A stretch of DNA of 62,446 nucleotides. It comes from Runella sp. Lineage in GTDB: Bacteria > Bacteroidota > Bacteroidia > Cytophagales > Spirosomataceae. The notes below the pieces were generated by a model. It saw nothing but the letters and a program-made list of their open reading frames with translations. It did no database searches and was not told the DNA's origin. A program made the translations under genes and the position numbers. Location of the stretch: positions 1 to 62,446 of the forward strand of contig NZ_JAIXST010000247.1 in the NCBI RefSeq assembly GCF_027484545.1, written 5' to 3'. Shown piece by piece: positions 41,681 through 50,851 of the stretch; position 1 is the stretch's first letter; every line of letters starts with the position of its first letter.

Positions 41681-42829
41681 TTATAAGTGATTCCATCCCA
41701 ATACGGTATATTGGCTGCGGTGTTGGACTTCACTCCCACCATAAATCAATGTTTTTGCGGCAACTGTCTCTTGGGCTATTTCCTGTAAAAACTTTAAACC
41801 TTTAAATTGATCAGATAGAATAGTTTGGGACGATTTTATTTCAAAAATATCAAAAGTCATTGCATCGGGGCGCAGCAAATCAACTTCATTTCCGTTGGAA
41901 TCACGCCAAAAATAAAAGTCCTGATGTTGGTATCGGTGTTCGTTTTGTTTATAAAATTCAGCAATGATTAAATTTTCAAAAAGACTGCCTTTCAAAGGGT
42001 TATGCAATAAATCAGTACTTGTTTTGATACCGAGCAAATGACAAACCAAACCTGTATCATAAAAATACAGTTTAGGGCTTTTGACAATCCTCTTGCTGAA
42101 GTTTTTGAAATAAGGGGGTAGTTGAAAAGTAATATAGCTGCTTTCTAAAACAGACAGCCAAGCTTTAGCCGTAGGCTGCGATATACCACATTCATTGGCC
42201 AACGAACTGATATTTAGCAACTGACCGACTCTACCCGCGCACAATCCTAAAAAAGACCTGAACTGACGCAGTTCTCTGATATGAATTAATTCAACAGCAT
42301 CGCGTTCAATGTAAGTCTGAAGATAGTTGGCATAAAAAACGTTGGAAGGGATTTGGCGGTCATACAAGGCCGGGTAAGCCCCTTTGATAAGTAGATCAGG
42401 ATAATCGTCAGGTAACAGATCCGCATTTCTGAGTTCTGTAAAATCAAAAGGCAAAAGTTTAAACAGGGCTACCCGTCCCGCCAAACTCTGAGTAATGTTC
42501 TGTAACAATTGGAAGTTTTGCGAACCTGATAAGATAAATTGCCCCATTAGGCGACGCTCATCAACAATGGTTTGAATGTATGAAAACAAATGAGGTACTC
42601 GCTGAACCTCGTCAAAAATAACCTTTTCACCATATAATTTCAGAAACCCTTTCGGGTCATTTTGAGCAAAATCACGGTTGTCAATGTCTTCAAGTGACAC
42701 GTATTGATAATCGGGAAATGTATTTTTGAGTAGCGTTGTTTTTCCCGATTGCCTCGGTCCGGTCAGAGCAATTACGGGAAATTTAGAACATAAATCATTA
42801 ATAATACTCACTATCTGCCTTTCTATCAT
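41681..42829 (-). CDS. AAA ATPase with DUF4143 domain
   Basis: A 382-residue protein. Walker A is LTGPRQSGKTTLLK, Walker B is KVIFDEVQRVPHL, and the DUF4143 C-terminus (about 200-370) has GSLFENLIIAEFYKQ and FYFWRDSNGNEVDLL, a region resembling a restriction-endonuclease-like fold (D...E-K with FEIKSSQ). Function of the family is unknown; it is common and patchily distributed in bacteria. Single gene with 22-bp tandem repeats in its promoter region. Confidence 0.85.
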   Translation of the reverse strand: MIERQIVSIINDLCSKFPVIALTGPRQSGKTTLLKNTFPDYQYVSLEDIDNRDFAQNDPKGFLKLYGEKVIFDEVQRVPHLFSYIQTIVDERRLMGQFILSGSQNFQLLQNITQSLAGRVALFKLLPFDFTELRNADLLPDDYPDLLIKGAYPALYDRQIPSNVFYANYLQTYIERDAVELIHIRELRQFRSFLGLCAGRVGQLLNISSLANECGISQPTAKAWLSVLESSYITFQLPPYFKNFSKRIVKSPKLYFYDTGLVCHLLGIKTSTDLLHNPLKGSLFENLIIAEFYKQNEHRYQHQDFYFWRDSNGNEVDLLRPDAMTFDIFEIKSSQTILSDQFKGLKFLQEIAQETVAAKTLIYGGSEVQHRSQYTVLGWNHL

Positions 42830-42864
42830 AACCTGTTCATTTTCAATACAAATATATCGTTAAC

Positions 42865-42924
42865 TTTGAAATTACATAAACTCTATTTTGAAATTACATA
42901 AACTCTATTTTGAAATTACATAAA
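42865..42924. repeat. tandem repeats of a 22-bp unit
   Basis: TTTGAAATTACATAAACTCTAT occurs at 42865-42886 and 42887-42908, and its first 16 bases again at 42909-42924. The units lie between the divergent DUF4143 ATPase and esterase genes; TAACTTTG (42861-42868) overlaps the first unit and fits a -7 box for the esterase. Confidence 0.8.
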
Positions 42925-42975
42925 AATCAATGCTGCTGGCAGTGGAAAAATCCGTCAGCCTAAAACAAACCAAAC

Positions 42976-43920
42976 ATGAAAATCCTCACTTTCCTGCTCA
43001 CCTTCATTTCCCTCATTGCAATGGCGCAACCCAAAGAAATCAATGCGGAACAAACAGCCATTGTTTCTTCCAAACACTGGTTAGATATTGATTACGTAGG
43101 CGATGACATCGTGGGGCATCGATTGGACATTCATTTGCCTGCCGTCGGGAAAGCGCCTTTTCCAATTGTAGTGGCAATTTACGGGAGTGCATGGTTTTCT
43201 AATTCTTCCAAAAGCACGGTATTCAATGAAGGATTAGGTCAAACTCTTCTGAATAATGGTTTTGCCGTGGTAAGCATTAACCACCGTTCAAGCAGCGATG
43301 CCAAATTTCCCGCTCAAATTCAGGATGTGAAAGCCGCCATACGATTTGTACGGGCTAACGCGGCCAAATTTTCAATGGATAACTCATTCATCGGCGTCAC
43401 GGGCTGGTCGTCGGGCGGGCACCTGACGGCATTGACGGGAACGACTAACACCACCCAAACGCACTCCATCCACGGCTTAGAAGTTGATATCGAAGGCAGT
43501 TTGGGCAAATACACCCAAACAAACAGCAAGGTCAACGCCATCGTGGATTGGTTTGGCCCGACGGACTTTCTTATCATGGACGCCTGCGGCAGTTCGTTTG
43601 CGCACAATGATACCAAATCACCCGAATCTTCGTTGGTGGGCGGTGCCATTCAGGAAAACCCCGATAAATGCGCCTTGGCCAATCCCATTTCGTACGTTAA
43701 CGCTCAAAACCCTCCGTTCCTGATTTTTCACGGCGACAAAGACCCACTCGTTCCTCATTGTCAAAGTGAAAAACTCTACGAAGCTTTACAGAAAAGCAAA
43801 GTCAAAAGTGAGTTAATTATTATCCCCGGAGGCGGTCATGGACCGGGTGTGATGATTGAAAAATATTATGAGAAGATGATTGCTTTTTTTAAGGAAGAAA
43901 TGGGAAAGGTGAAAAAATAA
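42976..43920 (+). CDS. secreted alpha/beta-hydrolase (esterase)
   Basis: A 314-residue protein with signal peptide (ending MAQP). The nucleophile elbow is VTGWSSGGHL (GxSxG), the acid is in HGDKDPLVP and the His in GGGHGPGVM. The pattern fits BD-FAE/carboxylesterase-type lipases acting on acyl or feruloyl esters. It stands next to a second esterase of a different subfamily, 196 nt downstream. Confidence 0.88.
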   Translation: MKILTFLLTFISLIAMAQPKEINAEQTAIVSSKHWLDIDYVGDDIVGHRLDIHLPAVGKAPFPIVVAIYGSAWFSNSSKSTVFNEGLGQTLLNNGFAVVSINHRSSSDAKFPAQIQDVKAAIRFVRANAAKFSMDNSFIGVTGWSSGGHLTALTGTTNTTQTHSIHGLEVDIEGSLGKYTQTNSKVNAIVDWFGPTDFLIMDACGSSFAHNDTKSPESSLVGGAIQENPDKCALANPISYVNAQNPPFLIFHGDKDPLVPHCQSEKLYEALQKSKVKSELIIIPGGGHGPGVMIEKYYEKMIAFFKEEMGKVKK

Positions 43921-44116
43921 GACTTATCAACTTCCTTCACTAACAAAGATGAATTATTTCTCATTCAACATTTATCTGTGTGTATATTTAAGCAGATAAG
44001 TCTTTGTATTTAAGTTAAGCCAAATTGAATCATCATTCAGTTAAAATCAGACTTTCAACAGCTCACTTTGCCTCCAGAGAACGAGTAGTTTACCCCCGTT
44101 TTTACATTTCTTATGT

Positions 44117-45634
44117 ATGAAAAAACTTCCTATCCTACTCTCTGCCTTGTTGCTTGTGGCCAGGCTGCAAAGCTTTGCACAGCTTGACATTGTCAAAACC
44201 GAAAACGGCTCGCTTTCGGGCACCAAAAACGGTGATATTCACAGTTATAAGGGCATTCCGTTTGCCGCACCGCCCGTGGGTGATTTGCGCTGGAAAGCAC
44301 CGCAACCCGTTAAAAACTGGACAGGAGTCCGCAAATGCGAGGCTTTTTCGGCCAGTCCTATTCAGTCCAAACCCGTACCTTTTTCCTGCTGGACGGAGGA
44401 GTTCATTGCTCCGCCTGAGCCGCTGAACGAAGACTGTCTGTACCTCAATGTGTGGACGGGCGCGAAAGTACCGTACGAAAATCGTCCCGTTTTTGTCTGG
44501 ATCTATGGCGGTGGATTTTCGTCGGGTTCGGCCGCCTGTGCTATTTACGATGGCGCAGAGATGGCAAAAAAAGGAGTGGTGTTTGTGAGCATTAATTACC
44601 GCGTGGGAGCGCTGGGTTTTATGGCGCATCCCGAATTGAGCAAAGAACAAAACAATGCCTCGGGCAATTATGGGTTGTTAGACCAAATTGCGGCGTTGAA
44701 ATGGATACAGGAAAATATCGGCGCCTTTGGCGGTGACCCCAATAATGTGACCATTGCGGGGCAATCGGCCGGCTCAATGAGTGTCAATTGTTTGGTAGCT
44801 TCGCCGTTGGCCAAACGCCTTTTCCACCGTGCCATTGCCGAAAGCGGCGGGATGCTTTCCAACCGCATTCCAACGACCTTAGCGAGTGCCGAAAAGAACG
44901 GAGAAGCGTTCCAAAAGAAAGCCAATGCAGCCAATTTGGCTGAATTACGCAAGAAAACGCCCGCCGAGATTTTGGCCGCTACGCAGGGAATACGATTTGG
45001 CGTTACGTTGGATGGACACGTTTTACCCACCGACATTTACTCACATTTCAAAGAAGGCAAACACAACGACGTGCCACTCATGGCCGGTTGGGTGTCGGGC
45101 GACGGCGGTATCATGGGCGGGCAGGCATTGACGGCTGAGAAGTTTAAGCAGCAGGCACAGGAAAGATACGGTGCCAACGCCGAGGAGTTTTTAAAACTTT
45201 TTCCCGCCGCTACCGACGAGGAAGCTAAAGCCGCGCAACTGAAAGTAGGTCTGTTGTCGTTTGCAGCGATGTCGGCAAATTTGTGGGCGGGATTCAATAA
45301 AAGCAAATCGTATCTCTACCAATTTACGCACATTCCACCGGATAAGCCCAATTTCCCAAATTACGGTGCTTTTCACACCTCCGAAGTGCCTTATGTGCTG
45401 CATACGCTTCATACGTGGAACCGTCCGTGGCAGGAGACAGACCGTCAGTTGGAGAATACCATGTCCGATTATTGGGTCAATTTTGCCAAATTCGGCAACC
45501 CCAACGCCAAAGGCGCTCCTGAATGGAAAAGTTACGATAAGAAATCGGGGATTGTGATGGAATTTGGTGACAAAGTGCAGGAACGCCCTGCTCTATTTAA
45601 AGCTGAATTTGAATTATTGGAAAAAACTCAATAA
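44117..45634 (+). CDS. type B carboxylesterase
   Basis: A 505-residue protein with signal peptide (RLQSFAQ). It has the classic opening YKGIPFAAPPVGDLRWKAP, the cysteine-containing NEDCLYLNVWTG, the nucleophile elbow IAGQSAGSMS, and the His region FHTSEVPYVLH. It hydrolyses short esters in the periplasm or outside; the substrate is not known. Ends at a bidirectional hairpin (45639-45668). Confidence 0.92.
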   Translation: MKKLPILLSALLLVARLQSFAQLDIVKTENGSLSGTKNGDIHSYKGIPFAAPPVGDLRWKAPQPVKNWTGVRKCEAFSASPIQSKPVPFSCWTEEFIAPPEPLNEDCLYLNVWTGAKVPYENRPVFVWIYGGGFSSGSAACAIYDGAEMAKKGVVFVSINYRVGALGFMAHPELSKEQNNASGNYGLLDQIAALKWIQENIGAFGGDPNNVTIAGQSAGSMSVNCLVASPLAKRLFHRAIAESGGMLSNRIPTTLASAEKNGEAFQKKANAANLAELRKKTPAEILAATQGIRFGVTLDGHVLPTDIYSHFKEGKHNDVPLMAGWVSGDGGIMGGQALTAEKFKQQAQERYGANAEEFLKLFPAATDEEAKAAQLKVGLLSFAAMSANLWAGFNKSKSYLYQFTHIPPDKPNFPNYGAFHTSEVPYVLHTLHTWNRPWQETDRQLENTMSDYWVNFAKFGNPNAKGAPEWKSYDKKSGIVMEFGDKVQERPALFKAEFELLEKTQ

Positions 45635-45638
45635 TAAA

Positions 45639-45668
45639 AAAGTCGGGCCTCAAGTGAAGCCCGACTTT
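45639..45668. terminator. bidirectional terminator hairpin
   Basis: AAAGTCGGGC (45639-45648) pairs with GCCCGACTTT (45659-45668). The minus strand reads into TTTTTTATTATT, serving the outer membrane receptor gene. Confidence 0.75.
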
Positions 45669-45782
45669 CCGACGTTTTCTTAACCTAAACTAAATTCTTT
45701 AAAAGTCTTTATCGGGTTCGTTACCGTGAATACTCTGCTTTTCCCTAAAAGTTACAGAAGGAACGGTAAGAATTATTCGTTT

Positions 45783-48224
45783 TTATTGTCCTGAATTGGC
45801 CCGACTACGTACATCTTCGGTGCTTGTACTGCGCTGACGTGCCGCTTTTACATTCTGATTTCCGAAGCGATACGTAAAAGACAAACGTACTTGACGACTC
45901 TCCCAACGCGACATTACCTTGAAGTTCAAATCTTGGTAGTTAACCGTTCCCGCAAAGCGATTCAGGAAAAAGATGTCCTGAATGTTCAGACGCAACGATG
46001 CTTTCCGATTCCACAATGACTTGGCAAATCCCGCACTGATTTGTCCTTGAGCCTGCGCTTTGAGGATGTTGTATTGCGTGGGTGAATTCCAGAATCCGCT
46101 CAACTCAGCTGTGTATCCTTTGGGCAGGGTGAAATTATTCATCATGAACACCGTTGCCCCAAATTGTCCCAAATCCAAGTCGGCTCCGTAGTAGAAGGAA
46201 CGGAAGCGGTTATAAAACGCGCTGACGTTGTTTTGCATCGTCCACCATTTTTTGACCGTAATCGGAATACTCAACGTCAGGTTATAATTGTCTTGATGGT
46301 CGAGGTTTTCGGTGGTTACGTACGTTTTGTTTTCCTCAGGAATCTGTTTTGGAATCTGGTCAGCAATCACGTCGTTGATGCGGCTGTAGGCCAACGTAGT
46401 TGAAAAAGCACTTTTGAAAACGTGCATAATCTGGAACGAATTGGTAAACTGCGGGCGCAAATTGGGGTTTCCCTGTTGGAACGTATAAGGATCCAAAAAG
46501 AACTGAAATGGATTCAGGTTACTGTAATTCGGACGGTCGATGCGACGACTGAATGACACATTCAACACATTGTTGGTATCCAACGTACGCGACACAAACA
46601 CGCTTGGGAACAAGTTGACGTAGTTGCGGTCAATTACATTGTTTAAGGTTACCGAGTTTCCATTAGAATGCGTATGTTCGGCGCGTACTCCTAATTGCAA
46701 CTGCGTCTTTTTATTCAACGTCGTGCTGTAGTTTACATAAGCTGCGTTGATGTTCTCTTTGTAAATGAAGCGGTTAGAACGTTTTGGATCCAAAATCCAT
46801 TGATTGTCAGTAAACGTTTCAAAACGCATATCGTTATCCGTATTTACCAGACTGCTTTTGGCTCCTACTTCAACTTTGCCTTTTTTGAGGGGGTGAATAT
46901 AGTCAACTTTAGCGCCTGCAATGCTGATATTGGAAGGCATGATGTTGCGAAAAACGTCTTTGCTCGTCATTACATTTTCGGGGCTGTAATAGGTCGTATT
47001 GAGGTCATTCCCGGAGTTTCCGATAAAATAAGAGTAATCAGCATCGGCGCTAAATTCACGACCTTTGCCAAAATCGTGTTTCAGGTTCACATTTCCCGTA
47101 TAATTGTCCAGGCGATTGTGGTTAAACGCATCCGTTGCAAAACGACTGGTCAACGTCTGGTTTTTATCGCGGAAATCAGTGCTGGAAATACCGTTCATTT
47201 TAAATTGGTTCAAAAAGCCCGTTGCCAATACGCCGATGGTTGTTTTTTTGCTGACAAAAAAATCCATACCCGTACGAAAACTCAAGTTTTGAGGATTGCC
47301 AACGCGGGGACTGTTTTGGTCCATATACGTGATTTGATCCTTGTAGGCAATGACACGGTCAATATCCTGCGTGTTCCGAAAACGAGCGTGAAAAACACTC
47401 ACATTTCCAAAGGCATTGAATTTGGCATTGCGGTAATTGAGGCCCAAAGAACCGTTCAGTTTTTCGTAACGTCCGTAGCCAGCGCTCAGCGTATAGTTAC
47501 CGTTGGTACCGAAGTTTTTGTTTTTCTTTAATACAATATTGATCAGTCCTGTGTTACCTGCCGCATCGTATTTGGCGGGAGGATTGGAAATCAGTTCGAT
47601 TTTTTCGACGTTGTCGCTGGGCATCGCTTGCAGCATATTCATCAAATCCTGCATCGAAATCTGCTGCAATTTCCCGTCAATCATAATCATAACTCCCTGA
47701 CGGCCTTTGAATTGAAGACGATCGTTCTGACGGTCAACCGTAACTCCCGGCGCTTTTTCAAGCACTTCCAATGCTGTACCGCCCGCTGAACCAATGTTGT
47801 TTTCAACGTTTACGACCATTCGATCAATCTGTTGTTCTACAAACGGCTTTTTGGTGATGATTTTTACTTCATTAAGCGTTTGGGTCATTTCGGCTACTTT
47901 CAGCGCGGGAAGGGTAACAATCGTTTGGCTCGCACTCACTTCAAACGGAGCCGAAAAGGATTTTTGAAAACCCATCATGGTCGCAGAAACCAGATAGCGA
48001 CCCAAGGCAACATTTTCAAATTCGTAGTTGCCCGTTTCGCTCGAAATCGCCCCTTTGGCTAAGGTAGAATCCTTGGCGTTCAATAATAAAACAGTGGCAA
48101 ATGGGAGGGGTTTGGCGGTGATTTCCTGAACTTCACCCGATACTTTTCCTTTGAGGGATGATTGCGCAAATGCAGAGGAACAGAGCAGCAGCATAGCTAC
48201 CGCATAACTCGTAAAAGTTTTCAT
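45783..48224 (-). CDS. TonB-type outer membrane beta-barrel receptor with regulatory domain
   Basis: An 813-residue protein: signal peptide (SSAFAQ), carboxypeptidase regulatory-like domain (about 25-110), plug (about 120-235; APGVTVDRQNDRLQFKGRQG, IELISNPPAKYDAAGNTGLI), and a large beta-barrel with RNAKFNAFGNVSVFHARF and SRRIDRPNYSNLNPF. The barrel belongs to the outer membrane protein beta-barrel family 3. It lacks a SusD partner, so it probably takes up or signals with a ligand of its own. Long opposite-strand frames inside it are shadows. Confidence 0.9.
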   Translation of the reverse strand: MKTFTSYAVAMLLLCSSAFAQSSLKGKVSGEVQEITAKPLPFATVLLLNAKDSTLAKGAISSETGNYEFENVALGRYLVSATMMGFQKSFSAPFEVSASQTIVTLPALKVAEMTQTLNEVKIITKKPFVEQQIDRMVVNVENNIGSAGGTALEVLEKAPGVTVDRQNDRLQFKGRQGVMIMIDGKLQQISMQDLMNMLQAMPSDNVEKIELISNPPAKYDAAGNTGLINIVLKKNKNFGTNGNYTLSAGYGRYEKLNGSLGLNYRNAKFNAFGNVSVFHARFRNTQDIDRVIAYKDQITYMDQNSPRVGNPQNLSFRTGMDFFVSKKTTIGVLATGFLNQFKMNGISSTDFRDKNQTLTSRFATDAFNHNRLDNYTGNVNLKHDFGKGREFSADADYSYFIGNSGNDLNTTYYSPENVMTSKDVFRNIMPSNISIAGAKVDYIHPLKKGKVEVGAKSSLVNTDNDMRFETFTDNQWILDPKRSNRFIYKENINAAYVNYSTTLNKKTQLQLGVRAEHTHSNGNSVTLNNVIDRNYVNLFPSVFVSRTLDTNNVLNVSFSRRIDRPNYSNLNPFQFFLDPYTFQQGNPNLRPQFTNSFQIMHVFKSAFSTTLAYSRINDVIADQIPKQIPEENKTYVTTENLDHQDNYNLTLSIPITVKKWWTMQNNVSAFYNRFRSFYYGADLDLGQFGATVFMMNNFTLPKGYTAELSGFWNSPTQYNILKAQAQGQISAGFAKSLWNRKASLRLNIQDIFFLNRFAGTVNYQDLNFKVMSRWESRQVRLSFTYRFGNQNVKAARQRSTSTEDVRSRANSGQ

Positions 48225-48360
48225 GGCTGTTAATTAAAATGGCTGTTATTAATTTCCGCTTCAAAACTACGGTACTTTGCTATACAAGCTACCTTTTTTT
48301 ACATAAGCGGTTTAATTTTCTTTACAAACGGTTTTTGCGGGGAGAAGTTGGAAATTTATG

Positions 48361-48425
48361 GTCTACAGTCGATAGTTTATAGTCCATGGTATCAATCTAA
48401 GAACTGTAGACTATCGACTGTAGAC
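48361..48425. repeat. 16-bp inverted repeat word tract
   Basis: GTCTACAGTCGATAGT (48361-48376) and ACTATCGACTGTAGAC (48410-48425) are perfect inverted copies 33 nt apart, in the divergent gap between the receptor and the TRIC gene. Words of the same kind recur at 55025-55052. Confidence 0.65.
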
Positions 48426-48583
48426 TTCCTACTTTGTCTTCATGCTGCTAAATTCACTAATAAGATGCCACTCCAACTGGAAAGGTTGCATGAAGCGTGA
48501 AAAATAATTGATGAAAGGTAAAAATTGGTTTCTCATTCACCTTTCTCTTTACTTTGCACTTCAGTTCGTTTTCAGCCCAAAAT

Positions 48584-49194
48584 ATGTCATTGCCGTATTC
48601 TATTGATATGATTGGTGTTTTGGTATTTGCCATATCGGGGGCCTTGGCGGCTTCCGACAAGAAAATGTACCAAGACCTCTTCGGTGTTTTTTTACGGGTT
48701 TCATTACAGCGATTGGCGGAGGTACACTTCGCGATATGACGCTGGGAGTGTATCCTTTGGCCTGGGTGAAAGACACGAACTACCTGATTTTTATTGCGTT
48801 AGGTGTCATTATCACCGTTTTGTTCAAAAAAGTAATGCTTCGCCTGCACAAAGTCATTTTTCTGTTAGATACAGTTGGTATTGGCGTTTATACGATTCCT
48901 GGGGTACAAAAATCACTGCAATACGGTGTCAATCCTTTCGCCGCCATTATTCTGGGCATGATTTCGGCCGTATTTGGCGGTGTCATTCGCGACACGCTTA
49001 TCAATGAGATTCCGTTGATTTTCCAGAAAGAAATCTACGCTACGGCTTGCATGGCGGGTGCCGTTGTGTTTGTGTTGCTGGATTTTTACGGAATCAAAAC
49101 CGATTGGAACGCCCTCGGATGCGTATTATTGATTATTATTGTCCGCCTGATTGCGGTGAAGTATCGTTTGTCATTGCCTAAAATTGACCTATAA
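48584..49194 (+). pseudogene. TRIC/UPF0126-family channel, broken by a -1 T frameshift
   Basis: The N-terminal 35 residues (MSLPYSIDMIGVLVFAISGA) and a second frame starting around 48736 (TLGVYPLAWVKDTNYLIFIA) together give the seven-helix trimeric intracellular cation channel-like protein. Reading through needs one extra T in the run of seven T at 48687-48693 (giving FTGFITAIGGGTLRDMTL, the expected family segment). It may be a real inactivating slip, a phase-variable tract, or a sequencing error. BASS symporter gene follows. Confidence 0.85.
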
Positions 49195-49204
49195 GCTAAC
49201 CTTT

Positions 49205-50143
49205 ATGAAAGAATCTTTAACTGCCTTAGACTATATCCGTCTCAATTTTTCTGCCGAAAGCTCCGCTACTGTCAATATTGCATTGGCATTAATGATGTTT
49301 GGAGTGGCGCTTGATATTAAGCCTCACCATTTTAATACCCTCCTCCAAAATCCGCGGCAATTGTTAGCCGGTGTATTGAGTCAGGCAGTTGTCATGCCGG
49401 CAGTCACTTTTCTACTCGTGACGGCCTTGGGCAACAACATTACGGTAGGTGTAGCTTTAGGGATGATACTCGTGGCCGCTTGCCCGGGAGGAAATATTTC
49501 CAATTTTATCACTTCGTTGGCCAAAGGAAACGTTGCCCTTGCCGTAAGCCTGACGGCCATCAGCACGATGATAGCAGTGATCATGACGCCCTTTAATTTT
49601 ACTTTTTGGGGCAACTTATACGCTCAAAGTAGTTCATTGGTGCGGCCTTTGTCGTTGGATTGGCGTACACTGCTCAAATCGGTCTCCCTGATTTTAGGAG
49701 CCCCCATGCTGATAGGAATGCTTTGTTCCATTTATTTACCCAAAGTGGCTCAGGTGCTTCTCAAGCCGTTTCGAATTTTGTCTTTGGTATTTTTCATCGC
49801 GCTCGTTGTTATTGCCTTTACCCAAAACTTCGATATTTTCATCAATCACATTGGCTACGTGTTTGTCGTGGTGTTATTACAAAATACGTTGGCTTTATTG
49901 ACCGGCTACGGCATGGGAAGTGTGTTTGGGTTATCTTTGCAAAACCGTCGTACCCTGAGCATTGAAACGGGCATCCATAACTCCGGTTTGGGATTGGCGT
50001 TGTTATTCAATCCGGCCGTTTTTCCGACAGATTTACCTTTGGGTGGCATGGCTATCATTGCCGGTTGGTGGAGTATCTGGCACATTTTATCAGGAACTGC
50101 CATTGCTTTTTATTGGAGCCGCAAAAAGGTTATTGCACCGTAG
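49205..50143 (+). CDS. bile acid:sodium symporter family (BASS) transporter
   Basis: A 312-residue protein from the ATG at 49205, with about ten transmembrane segments. PGGNISNFITSLAKGNVALA and IHNSGLGLALLFN are conserved blocks that line the substrate and sodium sites. In bacteria these carry organic anions such as bile acids, pantothenate-like or keto acids; substrate unknown. It starts 10 nt after the TRIC frame ends and may be co-transcribed. Confidence 0.88.
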   Translation: MKESLTALDYIRLNFSAESSATVNIALALMMFGVALDIKPHHFNTLLQNPRQLLAGVLSQAVVMPAVTFLLVTALGNNITVGVALGMILVAACPGGNISNFITSLAKGNVALAVSLTAISTMIAVIMTPFNFTFWGNLYAQSSSLVRPLSLDWRTLLKSVSLILGAPMLIGMLCSIYLPKVAQVLLKPFRILSLVFFIALVVIAFTQNFDIFINHIGYVFVVVLLQNTLALLTGYGMGSVFGLSLQNRRTLSIETGIHNSGLGLALLFNPAVFPTDLPLGGMAIIAGWWSIWHILSGTAIAFYWSRKKVIAP

Positions 50144-50161
50144 CTATAAATAAAAAGGCTA

Positions 50162-50509
50162 CTAAACATCCTCGTCAACTTCTTTTTTTATTTTTTCGAT
50201 TTGTATCAAAAGGTCAATGGAGACAAATTTTGCAGCATTCCATACCAGTTCTAAATCAACCCTTAGATAATCGTGAATAAGACGATCTCGAAAACCGGCC
50301 ATTTGTTTCCAGGGAATTTCTGGGTACTGCTCTCGAAGGGTGAAAGAAATACGTTTCGTAGCCTCTCCCATTACTTCAAATTGCCTTATAGTCGCATCCT
50401 GCACCATTCGATTTTGTATAAAGTCAATTTGGGAAATATCTTCAACATAGCTGATAATGGTTTTCAGGCAGTCTTCAATATGTTCTATATACGTAAGATC
50501 ACTTTTCAT
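50162..50509 (-). CDS. hepT: HepT-like toxin (DUF86)
   Basis: A 115-residue helical protein with the RNase motif Rx4HxY in RDRLIHDY. HepT family proteins are either RNases or are neutralised when the MntA antitoxin transfers AMP to the Tyr. The antitoxin gene overlaps its start by 11 nt and precedes it, as in known operons. The pair stands alone among core genes. Confidence 0.88.
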   Translation of the reverse strand: MKSDLTYIEHIEDCLKTIISYVEDISQIDFIQNRMVQDATIRQFEVMGEATKRISFTLREQYPEIPWKQMAGFRDRLIHDYLRVDLELVWNAAKFVSIDLLIQIEKIKKEVDEDV

Positions 50510-50795
50510 ATATAAGTCTTAAATCATTGCTGATTGATTTCTGAACGCGTTCATTCGATGTTTTAAGTGCGTTTTCAGTAACTAAATCTATTTTTAACCC
50601 TAATAAATCCTCTAAATCATCCCAAATACGCATAAATTTGAATAAATCTAAGGCTGTTTCAAACCCTACCAAAAGGTCCAAATCACTATCTTTTCGATTA
50701 TCGCCTCGTGAATAAGAGCCAAATATTCCTACTTTGGTAGGGTGATAGGGAATAAGATAATTAACAATTTTTTGGTTTTGTTCGGCAGTCGTCAT
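50499..50795 (-). CDS. mntA: MntA-like nucleotidyltransferase antitoxin
   Basis: A 98-residue minimal nucleotidyltransferase with GSYSRGDNRKDSDLDLLVGF, the GSx10DxD motif that holds the metal ligands. In characterised systems it AMPylates HepT. Overlaps hepT by 11 nt. Confidence 0.88.
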   Translation of the reverse strand: MTTAEQNQKIVNYLIPYHPTKVGIFGSYSRGDNRKDSDLDLLVGFETALDLFKFMRIWDDLEDLLGLKIDLVTENALKTSNERVQKSISNDLRLIYEK

Positions 50796-50851
50796 ATTGT
50801 TGGAAAATTTTTCAAAACAAATTTACTAAACTTTGAACATATTTTAGTGCT

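Noticed and set aside
46695-47531. 278-codon frame opposite the outer membrane receptor gene
   Set aside because: Lies wholly antisense to a well-supported beta-barrel gene; a shadow from its codon pattern.
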